Of a DNA stretch of 64,000 bases, positions 36,004 through 48,280 are shown piece by piece. Source of the stretch: Taeniopygia guttata (taxonomy: Eukaryota; Chordata; Aves; Passeriformes; Estrildidae). Numbering within the stretch: position 1 is the stretch's first letter; each line of letters begins with the position of its first letter. Made by a program: the position numbers and the translations under genes. Location of the stretch: the NCBI RefSeq assembly GCF_048771995.1, contig NC_133063.1, positions 21,081,063 to 21,145,062 on the forward strand, read 5' to 3'. The notes under the pieces are model-generated. The model did not search any database. It saw nothing but the letters and a program-made list of their open reading frames with translations, and was not told where the DNA came from.

Positions 36004-36355
36004 AAGGGGGAGGTGTTACAGTGAGCTCATGGACACTCTGTTTCCCCTTCCCCGGGACCCTGTGACTCTGATCAAGATAACCCTGGATCCCTCCTTCCTG
36101 CCCCAATGGGGTTGGCGGAGAGCCAGGAAAGCCCACCCTGTCCAAAGTCTATATAGACCCCTGACATTTCCTGTTCGCCCTCTTTTACCCCACTCTCCAC
36201 ATGGACATCACAGAATAAAGAGAGCTGAACCAACATGTCTCGGGGTAAGAGCCTCTTTTGGAAATCTTTACCATCTCCTGATATTCCTCCCCTCCAAGCC
36301 TCAGATCTCTGGGCTAGTCTGAAAATTCAGGGGGCTGTGAGGGGGGGGAACGTCA
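36004..36355 (+). repeat. Polypurine tract and 3' LTR (family 2)
   Basis: AAGGGGGAGG (36,004-36,013) is the polypurine tract, and the LTR begins TGTTACA at 36,014. A TATATAG box is at about 36,150-36,156 and AATAAA at 36,214-36,219, giving U3, R and U5 in order. The end is placed at CGTCA (36,355), which gives 342 bp. No target duplication could be recognised. It is unlike the 5' LTR of unit 1. Confidence 0.65.
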
Positions 36356-36379
36356 GAGTTATTTTAAAAATAGATGGTT

Positions 36380-37423
36380 AGGAATGAAACTAAGTCAACT
36401 GAGACAAACATTGTATCTGAGAACCATTTATTGACAATGAAAAACAAAACAAGAAAATAAAGGAGTTACCCTACTAAAGAGGGCTAGAAAAATATAGCAG
36501 GAGGAAGAAAAACAGAAAAGGAAAAAGGGGGAGAGAGAGAGAGAGGGAAAAATTGGGTGCTGCTTCTAGCAGGACTGGGGAGTGCCGTTGACATCCATGA
36601 GGCGGGGGGTTGCACTACCCTGTGCCTGCTGCTCAGCCTGTGCAGCTCTCGGCGAGGCACAACTCCACAGGCACAAGTGCTGCAGCAACAGGCAGCTGGA
36701 CACATGGTGAGTGGGCACATGGTCAGGAGGTCCAGCACCCTGGACAGGGTCGCAGCAGGGATGGTGGTGATGGGCTGGATTAGAGGCAGCCAGGGTTGGA
36801 TGCAAGTGGTTCGGGTAGGGATGTGGGGGTGAAGCAACAGGGCAGCGGTCAGGGACACAAGGAGGCAGGACAATTGTGAGGGCAAGCAAGAGCCAGTGAG
36901 AGCAGGAGAGCCAAAAGGCAGGCTGGGGCCAGGTCAAAAAGTATAAAAAACAGGGTAGGGCCAGGTCAAAGGAGCAAGCAAGCCTCCACAGGCTGGAGCC
37001 AAAGCAAAAACACAAGACCCAAGAGGCCCCAAGACTCAAAAAGCTGAAAAGACGAAACACAAAAAACCCCCAGTCACCAAACCAAAAAGCAAAAAGAACA
37101 AGGTGCAAAACCCCCAGAGCTTGTGGTGCAGTTGCTTTTATGCCCCCGGCTCCTCCTAAAGTCTGCCTCCTGACAGAAGACCATTGGTCCAGTCCAACCT
37201 TCCATGCAGTCCATTGGGGGAGACCTTTCGCCATCTGAGTGGAGAAGCCTCTTCGAGGAGTAAGTACAGTGTCTACCATTGACTGACTGTCCCATGTGAT
37301 GTGTTGCCAGATAAAGTCTCCCTGGAGATGGGGCTTCCTCCCATATTCTAGCTGCCTGTCAGAAGTGGCACACATGCACCCTCTCCCCCATGTGTCTCTG
37401 ACAGCCAGTGTTGAGACAAATCA
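36380..37423 (-). repeat. LTR-like block on the minus strand
   Basis: Read on the minus strand it starts TGTCTCAACA near 37,423 and has a GGGGGCATAAAAGC promoter-like box near 37,142. An AATAAA followed by GT-rich sequence lies near 36,432. Together these resemble a long LTR. The 269-codon minus frame across it (37,375-36,566) is low-complexity and resembles no protein. Ends and target sites are not resolved. Confidence 0.4.
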
Positions 37424-37794
37424 AAACTAAATTGGCTCATCATGCCAGCCCATCACTCTGTGTTAACAAAATGATGATCAGGGTGTGACATCTCTGGAAA
37501 TTATACAGAAAATGAACTGCATAGGATATTTGACTTTCAGAAAAACAGCAAAAAATAGGGATTTTTTTTTTTTGTAATTAATAAAGACAATGTGGTTTTT
37601 TCCTGATTTTCTATCCCATACTGAACACACCATCATCGACCATGTCTTGAATAAACAAAGCAGCAGTTGCTTTAGTAAATAGCTACTTCTGAAGGTAGCT
37701 GCTCCTCAGGTAGAAAACAGGTTTTGGTCTTCTGTTGAGTGATTTTTGATCATACTTTAAGGTGATGGGAGATTGCTTACACCTGCAATTCAGT
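37424..37794. other. Spacer between ERV blocks, nothing recognised
   Basis: AT-rich, with a T run near 37,562. No frame or site of note. Confidence 0.5.
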
Positions 37795-38123
37795 TGTGTG
37801 CATCCATGTTGCTGATGTTGGAGACAGGCGCACGACAGAACACACAGAGGTTCATGTGACAACAGCCAACATTTATTGAGTGCTCTTCTCTCTATATAGT
37901 TTTGAAGGTCCACACAGCTAGTCCTGATTGGCTGAATTAGCTGCCCTCTGGCTAACTGGCCAATAGCTGCCCATGTCCTCAACAGTCTAGACCTGCTCCC
38001 CAATGGTCCAGACTGGTCAAGTTATATAATTTTGGTATTACATAATTAGTTATATAATTAGTTATATTTCAGTTATAAAATTAGGATTATTTGTAACTGT
38101 GAGGCCAGCTGTTAGCCACCACA
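37795..38123 (-). repeat. 3' LTR of minus-strand class II ERV (element F)
   Basis: On the minus strand a polypurine tract (AAAAAGGGGAAAT) ends at about 38,124. The LTR starts TGTGGTGG and ends near TGCACACA at 37,795, 329 bp. In order it holds CCAAT-type boxes (near 37,965 and 37,930), a TATATAG box (about 37,897-37,891) and AATAAA (37,876-37,871). It lies downstream of the integrase of the same strand. Confidence 0.7.
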
Positions 38124-38529
38124 ATTTCCCCTTTTTATTTTTAAATACAAACTCTGTCATCCTCTGCAGGGCCCCTGCAGACAGGATGACAAACGTAGCA
38201 CAGTGTACTGAACAATCAGGATGATACAAACAAAAAGCCTAGGTTGAATGAGGCTTTCCACCCTACTCAACAAGCCTAGCCCCTCTCTGCCAGTGATGTG
38301 TCACATCTATCATTGATGATGTAACATTCATATCTAGGAGCTGTCAAACTGGATTACTAGTGATACAAATTCTCAAAATAGCATGCTGCAGGCTTATTAC
38401 TTAGAATTTACAATTTCACAACTTACTTTAGAACCATTAGAAAACCAGCTAACAGGAGATACAATCTGTCTTAGTTTGGGTTTGCAATTGGGCATCACTA
38501 GATGATTGCAATAATAAAAAGTGATTAAA

Positions 38530-39380
38530 AATTACTGGATTCTGAGAATTTTCTGATACTGTAAGTGATTCCAAGTATATGTAGCTTTAGCCACTCTACT
38601 CTGTGGGGTCTCACCACACATTCCCGCTTTCTGTTTATCAAGTATACATTTTAAAGTGTCACATGCACATTCCATAATGGCCTGTCCCGTTGCTGAGTAG
38701 GGAATACCAGTGTGGTGTAACATACCCCAGAGCTGTAGCAATTGTCTTGTGTTCTGTGAAATGTAAGCAGGGCCATTGTCTGTTGATGGTACGGTGGATA
38801 CCTAAAGCAGCTAAGGCTGATCACCTGTGGGTGTGATGGTATCCCAGCTCCTTTCCCCCATATGTACTGAAGCCTACATGGCTGATGAGAAAGTGTCAAT
38901 GGACACACGCACATATTTTAGATGTCCAAATTCAGGGATGTGTGTGACATCGTTTTGCCAAATTTGTAAGGCTCTCAGACCACGAGGGTTAATTCCCATC
39001 TGCAGTGGAGCAGTGTGGCCTTGGCAGTCAGCATGGGCGTTAACTATATTACAAGCCTCTATGTTTGACATCAGAAATTGTCCTGATGGAATAATGCGTA
39101 CAAGGCTTTTGTTGTGCAAGGCTGTGGTGCTGTCCAAGAGGGGCTAGCTAGGCAACCTTCTCAAGCATTGCCCTCTTCAACAAATCTGGTAAATTTGTGT
39201 GACTTCTAATTTATAGGATGTAGAAAGGGCAAGCTCTGGCCTGGAGGGTATGCCATGTAGTTTGTAGTAGGTCAGATAACAGTGTCCCATCAGTCTGGCT
39301 AAATTTGGTGCTAGTGCTCCCAGTGGGATTGTAATGTAATTGTTCTGGTGTCCGCATTAATTTCCCATGTCAAACATCAT
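38530..39380 (-). pseudogene. pol: Integrase and RNase H end of element F
   Basis: Integrase zinc domain and core start are at 39,137-38,874 (NIVNAHADCQG with the Cys/His pattern partly lost, [20 protein letters not shown]). The core end is at 38,741-38,532 (GIPYSATGQAIMECACDTLK, keeping the last acidic residue). Right of 39,137, shifted frames read as the end of RNase H (HKFTRFVEEGNA). From integrase to the LTR there are only about 400 bases, so env is missing. The 5' side ends near 39,380 with no LTR, so this is a 5'-truncated element. Confidence 0.7.
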
Positions 39381-42300
39381 CCCAAATATCTATATTTTTT
39401 CCAATACAATAGGCCTATAGGCCCAAACTGTATCATTAAATGGAAGCAGCTCAGAAATAAGCACCTAAGTAAATATGCACAAAATCAGTTATTAATTTGC
39501 TAGCAGGAAAAAAATAAATAAAACCCAAAAAACCACAACCAAAAAAAAAAAAAAGTCCTACACAATTTTTAATCAGAATTGAATTAACTGGACTTTCAGT
39601 CAAAATAAAATTATTTTAATTAAGAATCTAAAACTTTTTTTTTTTTTAAATACAAAAATATACTTCTGTATTGGTACAAAGCAAAGGCATCTTCTCCTGC
39701 ACAATTATTAATATTATCAAAGACAATTTAACAGAAATTCTGATATTTCAGTGTGAAATGATAGGTATGCATCATAGTTGTAACAAAGTTAAAATCTTTT
39801 TTAAAAACCCTAATGAACAAGAAGTAAAAAAAAAAAGCTGCAATTTTAGATTCTTAAAGGAAACTGATGGCTATTTCTTTAATTTCTGTGAAGTGAGTAT
39901 CTTATTTATTTGGATTTTTTTGATTTTTTAAAAGACATTTGACAAATATTAGAACCATAAGCTTATCTTGATTAAGACTTGTTCTATAGATTTCAGAAAA
40001 TTCTGTGAAAATTCTGAAGTCTATGAAAAATTTCTCAGGGAAATCAAGCACAAATATGGAGCTTCAAAACAGGGAAAAAAATGAGATTAAGAATTGTGTG
40101 GCTGATGTTCAGAAACACAATTGTTAAAGTCAAAACAAAAAAGTAAAATGCTAAGATATATATCCCCTACTTCAGGAAAATAAAACACAGAAAACATGTT
40201 TCTGATTTGTCCATCTGCACAATTATATGTTGTTCTTAATTCGGTTTTGTTCTTTTGTTTCAAGAACAAACTATTCCATGATCTTTGCATATAACAGAAC
40301 TCAGGCATGGTTTCATATATTTTAAAGAAACTTCCCCTGATTAGTTTTATTTTAGAAAGTGTTCCTCTCCATGCTCTTCAGTAGCTATTTAGATGACATA
40401 TTGAGAATCCACTCACACACTTCAGGCAGAGACCATGGAAAACCACACAGCCCACACTATGCAGTGGACTGTACTCTTGACCATGCACCTCACTTTGCAA
40501 ATAGCACAGATTTCTTCCCCATCATTTACCAAATCTGGCATATTGTAGCCAGAAACTTTACACATGCCAAGAACTCAAATACCAGGCTATGCTGCAAACA
40601 AACAAAAAAAACACTCCTTCCCCCAAAACTCTGGTGTGTCTCATACACTAAATTTCCTCTATAGAAACTTTGGTCCCAGAAACTTTCTGCAGGATAAGTG
40701 AGAGAAAGAAGAGGAAACACCACATAACAGGACGGGAAATAAATCCCCTTGTCTCTGCCCAGAAGTGCCCTGAAGGAGCTGGCTGAGATGCAGCTCATAC
40801 CCAGATTACTGCCCACTGATGACAAGGGAAGGGATGGAAGGAAAAAATATAGGTATGAAAACAAATATATTAAATAATTTAAATCTAGATTTAATATTGA
40901 AGTCATCAGACCTGCTGGAGGAGGGATTGCAAGGGTATGAGAGTGTCAGGTTTGGGGATTCTGGGGAGTGAAGGAGAGATAAGTGTGTACTTCCTAGTTT
41001 GCCTCACTCCCTTCATCCTCTGTGCTGGAGGATGAGAAGGTTGAGCGGGTTTAGGGGCTCTGCAGCTGCCCTTCTCACACTTGAATAAAGAGGAGCTTTT
41101 CTTTCTGGAGGGGGCAAGATCTGTGAATACCATACTCAATCAGAGATGGGTCATATTGAAAACTATATTAAATTACCCTGATTAACAATTTATCCACGAA
41201 CAGGGGAGCTTTGGGAGATCTCTATAGTAAGAGCTGGGGGCTATTCATGCCAGCAGCTAAGAGGTCGAAAGGTTTCTGAAGTTCACAGGCTCGGAGCTTT
41301 TGTTATGCTAACAGACATGCTCAAATCAGCTGCTTACTGGAGTGTGAAATATAAATGATTCCTTGTGAACTTCCAACAAGTTGTCACTCTTGTTCTCCAA
41401 ATACCAGAACAGGCTGTTAATTTATAGTAGAGCCCTTTTCTCTCAGCATCGTGAGCCCTAAATGAATGCCTTTGTACTTCAAATAATCTTTCTAAGGAAG
41501 TTGCCCTGCCATAATAGCCCAAACACATCTTGTTTTTTCACTACAAAAGGAAATATCAGTATTTATCCAAATTTGTCTTTCCCAGTGCAGAGGTGTTAGG
41601 GGTGGGTGGGAGAGATGTTCCCAAATACAGCAAGCTGGTACCCAAGATGGGTGGGGTGTATTAACAAGTGGTGATAGACTGGGAACTGTGAGAGCCAAAA
41701 CCTCATCCCCCACTTCATTATGAAAAAAAACCCAGAAAAAGATTTACTGTTCCAAAGCTACCTGTCCCCTGTGTGTGATTTAGGGCATCAGGGGAGATGA
41801 GGAGGTAGCTGCACCCAAACAGTGGGTCAGGTCTGGGAAGGGTCTAAGATTTGGGTACAAAGAGAAACACACCATGCTGCAGGACATCAGTGCTAACACC
41901 ATGAAAAGGAGAACAATCAGTTAATTATCTTTATACATGAGGAAATCTATCTATTAGAGGATGTGATCTGTTTGTATCCAAGGAGGAGAGGGAAGAGTTC
42001 TCTGTGAGAACACCAGTGGGGGTCTGGCAGGTGCACAAAATGTAGGCTCCAAGATGAGGGGAGACCCCCTTCTCATCATGGCAACAGTGATAATAGTTAT
42101 AATAAAAAATGACACAGGTTTAGTTTGCTTACACTGGAAATAAGAATGCTTGAGTCCCATGCCCACTCCTGTATCAGGAAAGGCAAGGAGGAGTCTGCAT
42201 CCCCCAGGCAGCCACCATCCAAAGACATGGAAGAAGTGGGAATATGGAGGGGTTTTCAGGCTTAAGGTCAGCTGAAGGGGGAGTTGCAGCTGCTACTGCC

Positions 42301-42561
42301 GGGTTTGGGCCCCTCTGATCCACACCCCCTGGAATGAGGACACCTTTTGATGGCTCCTTGTACTGATATCAATAGGACAGTGCCTTTTTCTGTGGGGCAC
42401 AGGGGAAAGAAGTGATAATTATTTCCCTCCTAATCAACAATAATTTTCCCTATTAAAAATCTATCTTGCCATTCATTCTCAATAAGCTTTCCTAAAAATT
42501 ATACAAAAATAAGAGAAAAAAAAAGTTTGATTTATGCTGTTTGCAAGAAGATAAAGACAAG
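39381..42561. other. Intergenic sequence, no gene recognised
   Basis: Mixed AT-rich sequence. Frames of 60 to 126 codons occur (for example minus 40,906-40,526) but resemble nothing known. An AATAAA with GC-rich surroundings near 41,080 could be an old LTR end, not firm enough to call. Confidence 0.45.
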
Positions 42562-42600
42562 TCCCCTCCCCTCCCCTCCCTTCCCCTCCCCTCCCCTCCC
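42562..42600. repeat. CCCCT pentamer microsatellite (G-quadruplex capable on minus strand)
   Basis: About eight CCCCT or CCCTT units, so the minus strand holds seven GGGGA tracts, a classical quadruplex pattern. Confidence 0.85.
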
Positions 42601-42618
42601 TGAAATTTTATTTCAATA

Positions 42619-43770
42619 ACCTGGGGCAAAGGGTATGCTTGTGGACCTAAGTGGATTCCAGTATAGAATGTAAAGCCATATCATGTGCAAAACCACACCA
42701 AACCCATAAGCAGAGAAATAAGCACACAGAGAGAGTGCTTATTTCTAACATAACCATCTAACAATTGACACTGTATACATGAGCAGTGAAGAGCCAGGGA
42801 ATCCCATCTCATCTACACTGACCGAGGGCCAGAAGAAAAAGAGGGGGAGAGCAAAGAAGCAGGCACAGGAGGACAGTGGGGACATAGCTGTTGTCCCACA
42901 GGATGATGTAAAAACACAGCCAGTGAAAAAAACATGAGGAAGGCTAAAAGCAAGCAAAATAGTAACCGTTTTAACTGGGGCAACAGCAGAACCTTCTGCT
43001 GGGAAAAGGCCAAGGGAGAGGCCTCACAAGTGGCCTTGAGTAGTAGTTCAAAAAGGAGAGCCTCAAGGAAGAAATACTCTAGAAAGCAGTGGCTCCCTGC
43101 CACTAAATGATTAAGGATAAGCATGGAGCTAAATCAAGGTTATGCTTACATCTTTTTATTTTGTCTGCTTTTAGTAGCTTAACTTTTACTGTTAATCAAC
43201 CCAAAATGAATGGTTGGGTGACTTTAGCTAATGCATTAGGCTTAGATATGCTTAGCCCCTACAACCCTGGAAAATCCATTTTCCACTTGCTTAGTAGGGC
43301 TGCCTGTGGACACTTGGCCAATAAGAGAGAAAACTCTTTGTGTTTTAAGAGGTAAAAGTGCTGGCAGAATGTGCGATTGGGATTACAGCCCTGTAGGTGC
43401 TTGGAAGTATTGGGCAGGAGAACTTCCTCAAACATCTTAAGAGCCTCAGGAGATAGATCTCCTTGGCTCAGTAAAAATGGATTTTTGTATTAAGTTCATC
43501 TATACAGGGAAAGAGTCATTCTTGATTAAAGATGTTTCTCCCTGTCACCAACTGTTTAAGAACCAAACTTCTTGGTGTAATTACACTTCCCCAGTACTTG
43601 CACGGCCTATTGACATACCTTTATAGCTGCTGCAAGGCATGTTTTTTACCTGTGGAAATAGAGCTTGGCCTGCCATTCTATCACACATCATAGGTGGCCC
43701 ATGTAGCTTAGGGTGGCTTATTTGTGCCATATTTCAGTCCAATCAGTCAATTTTAAATTGTTTTTAGAAA
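42619..43770 (+). pseudogene. env: ERV 3' fragment: integrase tail and env leader/SU (element I)
   Basis: Integrase ends at 42,619-42,700 (TWGKGYACGPKWIPV, stop, NVKPYHV). An ATG at 42,779 opens a 51-codon frame with a very basic stretch (GQKKKRGRAKKQ). This resembles the long Env leader or Rec-like regions of class II viruses. Further right lie a hydrophobic signal-like segment (LHLFILSAFSSLTF) and SU sequence: NGWVTLANALGLD near 43,210, then about 43,480-43,760 with YTGKESFLIKDVSPCHQLF, NQTSWCNYTSP (glycosylation sites) and FFTCGNRAWPAIP. Stops and shifts are frequent. The TM part is missing and the sequence meets a gag in opposite orientation. Confidence 0.65.
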
Positions 43771-43820
43771 ATCCTTTGATTTAGAAAGGACTCTCTAGGG
43801 TCCTTTGGGGGATTTGGGGG

Positions 43821-44507
43821 CTACCTAGGGTCAGGAGGGAACAGGTCATATCTTAAATGTGGGTCTGTAGGATCAGAGTCTAGAAGATCAATTTCTTCTT
43901 CAGAAGTATAATACTTTTCTGACTCTTGCACCCCCATAGTGGGTTTAAAAGTTCCAAGTTCCTTTTCATCTTTCCCTTCCTTTGTGATATTAGAAGTGAC
44001 TAAAGGAGGCACAGCTGGAGCAGGCAAAGGTGCAGCCACTGCCTGAAGCAGTGGCAGAAGAGAGCCCATCTGAGGCAGGGGCGGTGGCCAAGGAGGCACA
44101 GACGCAGCAGGCACAGCGGCAGCGAGTGGCTGTGGGCTCTGCGGAGCTGAAGGAGTTACCAAAGGTGCAGCTGGACTAGACTGCTTGCGAAATATCTCGA
44201 TAAGCATACAACACGCTGGGAGCAACTTAGCAGCTGTAAAATATCAATGAGAAATCGTGTCATAAAGTTTAACTCCAATAGCATCCCAAAGAGATGTAGT
44301 AAAAGCAGACTCAAGATCTGCATCTACAAAACTTTTGTGTACCCAGTTTAAAAGGTCATTAAGTTCTTGCTTAGGTACAGCACAAGAATTACATCTTATC
44401 AGGGTTTTTAAACGGGTGTAAACATCTCTCTTTTCTTTGGACATCTCTTGTCCTGTTCCCCAGAGCTCACCTGACATCTGTTCACAAGTGATCCAAGTCA
44501 GTCTCAA
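43821..44507 (-). pseudogene. gag: Gag N-terminal part (MA and proline/alanine-rich) of element H
   Basis: A single minus frame runs from 44,507 to 43,821 with one internal stop (44,246-44,244). MSKEKRDVYTRLKTLIRC and LLNWVHKSF form a helical matrix domain. After the stop comes a Pro/Ala-rich linker (PSAPQSPQPLAAAV) and an acidic segment (EEEIDLLDSDPTDP). This is the order of the Gag start in class II viruses. Capsid and everything after it are gone, and the next sequence is the + strand env of element I. Confidence 0.7.
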
Positions 44508-44692
44508 GCCAGGCTCGATCCAGCAAGCACAGTTATTCTGCTTCCTCTCAGCAGCAAGTTAGAGCTTGACTCACTCTCATCTCAGGTGTACATATTTCGC
44601 AAAACCTGCTTCCTTTCAGCAGTCTTTTAATCATCCTCTGGGGCAGTCCCAAACTGAGACAAAAAATCTTCCTCACACAGAGGGCACGAATT

Positions 44693-45272
44693 GTTCAGGA
44701 CACAGTGTAGACAGGGTTGGCTGATGAGGTAATTAAAAGATGGTTTAATGTAAAATCAATCTCATGGAAAGGTGAGACCTCAAGGTTGTTCCATCCATTC
44801 ATGCCATCACAACAGAAGCTGTTCTAATTCTAGTTACAATGTCTTATAAATCTCTCACCCAATCAGCTATTTCCACAAAGCTCGCTAGCATCTTTATTAA
44901 CCAATCATTAATTGGTATGCATTATATGATTTTGCCACAATGCATCTATTTTTTTCCGATCATATAATTCTACAGAAACTTATTGCTGTATTTACTTTTT
45001 ACTAACTTTATAACAAGTTCTACTGCTAGACTTTAAAATTTTCTACTATCTTGCTTAACATATTTATTTGCTTACACAAGGCATATTTCTACTTGCTTAA
45101 AACATATTTCTGCTTAAACTACATGTCTTTATTCTTACTTCATGTCTGTTTAACTTTTCTATTTGAAAACTTCAAGTCTTCTCCAAGGTCCTAGGTCAAA
45201 CACTGTATCCATCTCTATCTCTGAGCTTGTATGTTTGAGGCCTTGGGAGGTCTCTGTGCTTTATTTCCCACA
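44693..45272 (-). repeat. 5' LTR and primer site of element H
   Basis: On the minus strand the LTR runs from TGTGGG (45,272) to GAACA (44,693), about 580 bp. It has a TTATAAG box (near 44,846) and an ATTAAA signal (near 44,740). Two bases inside follows TCGTGCCCTCTGTGTGAGG (44,690-44,672), which resembles the elongator tRNA-Met primer site with a changed first codon and two extra bases. It lies correctly upstream of the gag. Confidence 0.6.
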
Positions 45273-47782
45273 TAAACTCTATAAGATGAATGCAAAATAG
45301 TAATAAAAGTACAAGAGAGTTGAAACTGGTTTAAGGGTCTCTTCACTGAATTTTTACTTTTCCTTTAATATACTGCTGAGCACATGGAACAGTGAGAAAG
45401 CAAAAAATTTTGAAAAAGCAGAAGTTTAATAGGGAATATGAGTATAGATCATTCTCTAAGAAACCTTGAAAGAATGAAATACACATAACCACATTTTATA
45501 GAATCAACCTAGGTTTTAAGATATAATTTTTAAACATTACAAAATAGACAAAATCATACCCTAGGTCCTATTTATAGCTTTTCACTGTTGATTTCCATTG
45601 GAAAGTTTTGACAGACTGTAAACAGCCTATTTCTGCACTATATATGTTTAAATGAAAAAATGTTATTAACTTATTTGTCTCCTAGATTCCATGCTAGTGA
45701 AAGCAAGCAAGAAATCTAGAGAAGAAATCTAATAAAAGAACTGCATTTCCAGTATATGTTGCAACAGGTAAATAATAAAAAAGACCAAGTAAAAGACACT
45801 AAGACTCAGACTTTTATATTCTGGTGGTACATTTTCTCAAGGACTTTTGATATGCACATGCTGCCCAAAAGCAGAATTGCCCCTGTCCCCAAAACAGTGC
45901 AAACTGCACATTTCACGACAGAGTTTTCCCACAATTATTGCTTTCAGAATATTCCACAATGCCACTAAAGACCTAGTTTTCTTTTTGTTGCTAGCATATG
46001 TTGTTTCCAAGGTATCCAGAATTACAGATTAATTTCTCAGTAATTAGTAATCCATCTTAAATGTTTTTATGCTAAAATACTATGCCAAAAGCCAAAATAT
46101 GCCAAAAGCTAAAATACATTATCTGCAAAATAAAATAAAACAAACAAAACCCCACCCAAGTTGGCATTAACTCTTTATTTCAAGATAAATAACATAAACT
46201 ACTTCTCCTCGGACAAGTAAAACAAAATAGTGCATGACCATAGTGCTACCATTTTCCATTCACTTTTTCACTTCAGATATTAAGAGAAGCAAAGGAAGAA
46301 TAATTTGGTTTAAGATGCGTAAAACATTATCTAATGATTGTGGTAATCACATTTTTTTTAATACACAATCATGTATAGATAATTTTAAAAGGTGCACAAA
46401 TTAGGGTGGAACTATGTTTTCATTCTTTTTTTTTTTAAGCAAAAAGGGGAATTCAGAATGCAAAACTCTCACCCTAGTGCCGTCCATTCAATGCTGCAGT
46501 TAATTTTTAAATTTAATTCATATATATTTCAGAATGGGAAGTGTCTACATGAAATTATACATTAATAATAATTATGCAGAATTAATACCCTCTTTCACTG
46601 TGATTGTAGAATATTATGCAACTTTCAGCACAGATCAATGAAATAGATTTGGATACTTGGCATCTCTGTAGCAGGAGGTAGCCAGTGCTCGGTTCTGCAG
46701 GTAGCACACCTCATAGCCCTAGGGGGATATTTCTTTCTGAGAATACTCCATGAAGCAGGGATACCTCATTAGTAGTGGAATCTTCTTAATGATGTACCTG
46801 TTACAGCCTGCTGAAAGTTTTGAGAGATAATTGTCGTGATCTTCATGTCCAGTTAAAACGGAACTCCTGGAATTGCTTTGAGATTATTCTGGTTTCCTAA
46901 GCCAGGACCAGTCCTTCCTGACTGTCCAACATTAAACATAACACCCATCAATATAGCAGGAAAAGGAGACAAGGAGACCATTCCTCTAATACAGAGAGTG
47001 AAAGAGAAATCAGAACCTATTATGTCTTGATCTTCCACTATTTCACACCATGCTGATAGTCCTGTGATTTACTTTTATAACTTTTCATGAACATCTAACA
47101 GGATTTTAATGGAAAATATTCTCTCTGCCTACCTTACATAGATGTGATGCAGGTTTATACCACCTATAGCATCTTGTGCTTTTTTGCTTTAGAAGGGAAA
47201 GAAAATAAAATGCATGGCCCCAAACGGGATGGCTTTCTGAGTAGCTTATACATATCTACAGTGAAGAACAGAGAACAGGCAGACAGTATGGGATTTTTCT
47301 TAGAATTGTCTAGCTGGTCTCACTTAGCAGAATGTATTTCCTCTTTATAGATTGCCCAACTGCACTTTTAGTAAAAAAACTTGAAAACAGAATTGAGCCA
47401 AATTTTTAAAAGTTTATTTTCATGACAGGAGCCCCAAGCTGTGTGTGAATCTTATCTGAAGTGAAAAATCAACAAAATTGGGTTTGTGAAAATGTCAGTG
47501 AGCCCAGCCTAGCCTCCTCTCTCATTGCAAAACAGAACTGGCTAAGACCCAATTGGTTTTAAATTTAATTCTATGGCAAATTGACAACAGTTTTGCTTTC
47601 TAATACTGGTCTCTAAAATAAAAGTTCCCATTCTTACACAGACTTACTCCTATACATACTGACAAGCATAATTTTTATCAGGCTATGGAAAGTAAGCATT
47701 TACTTCCCAGCAATTATTAGCAATTACAGGTTGTATCTAAATTGATACATTACATAAAGAGTAATTATGTTCATGTAAAGTA

Positions 47783-47833
<51 letters not shown>

Positions 47834-48280
47834 GTGAAGATGAAGATGATGGTAATAAAAGAGCAGATCTGTGAAAATAAATGCCTGCTCCTTTAATTTA
47901 TGTACCAGATGAGCTAAATTGAAGCTTTATTATCTTTAGGGAATAATTTTGTTAACTCAATGTACGTAATTCTTTACAATTTATTTTATGTTTGAACATA
48001 AAGTATATCAGTCAAATGTTCTGCACAATATTGATACTATAGAAATATTGATGTCATCACTTTATAGGTAACCAATTGAGAACACATTAGGTAAAGATGT
48101 CTTTTAAAATGAAAAAACAAGGGAATATAAAATTTGGTGAGTCTCATCAAGCCTTGTAGGTACTTACCTTGTGTGCTCTCAACAGAGTATGCTCTGTTGC
48201 TGCACAGTAGACTTTAATCTTTTAAGACCTAAAGAGGGCTTTAAAGAAATGTGTGGACACACATTTTAGTGAGTCCTGTA
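45273..48280. other. Intergenic sequence, one ORF-like stretch
   Basis: Mostly AT-rich. On the minus strand 47,038-46,660 has two successive frames with protein-like composition (GMVSLSPFPAILMGVMF, then LSAGCNRYIIKKIPLLM) which I cannot assign. The GAT microsatellite is listed separately. Confidence 0.45.
47783..47834. repeat. GAT trinucleotide microsatellite
   Basis: About 17 pure ATG/GAT units followed by interrupted GAAGAT units to 47,851. Confidence 0.95.

Larger units (their letters stand above)
32796..36355 (+). mobile_element. Mosaic provirus, unit 2: protease end, RT, RNase H, integrase, env tail, LTR (family 2)
   Basis: It begins inside the last part of a protease (LWGRDTMSQWG, from 32,800) and runs to a 3' LTR. 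It therefore lacks LTR, gag and most of pro at its 5' side. The pol frame is far less damaged than that of unit 1, so it is younger or from another source. The LTR differs completely from the LTR at 26,740. Fragment D at 17.3-18.8 kb is the nearest relative in the window. Confidence 0.8.

Noticed and set aside
26740-36355. A single full-length provirus
   Set aside because: The two LTRs differ completely and pol is present twice, so it is treated as a mosaic.
36375-36390. GGAATG as a possible target duplication matching the left flank of the LTR at 26,740
   Set aside because: The sequence before it does not end in CA and the LTR families differ, so the match is probably chance.
36566-37375. 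269-codon minus-strand frame
   Set aside because: Low-complexity Leu/Trp/Phe/His runs without domain likeness; it lies over an LTR-like block with promoter and polyadenylation signals.
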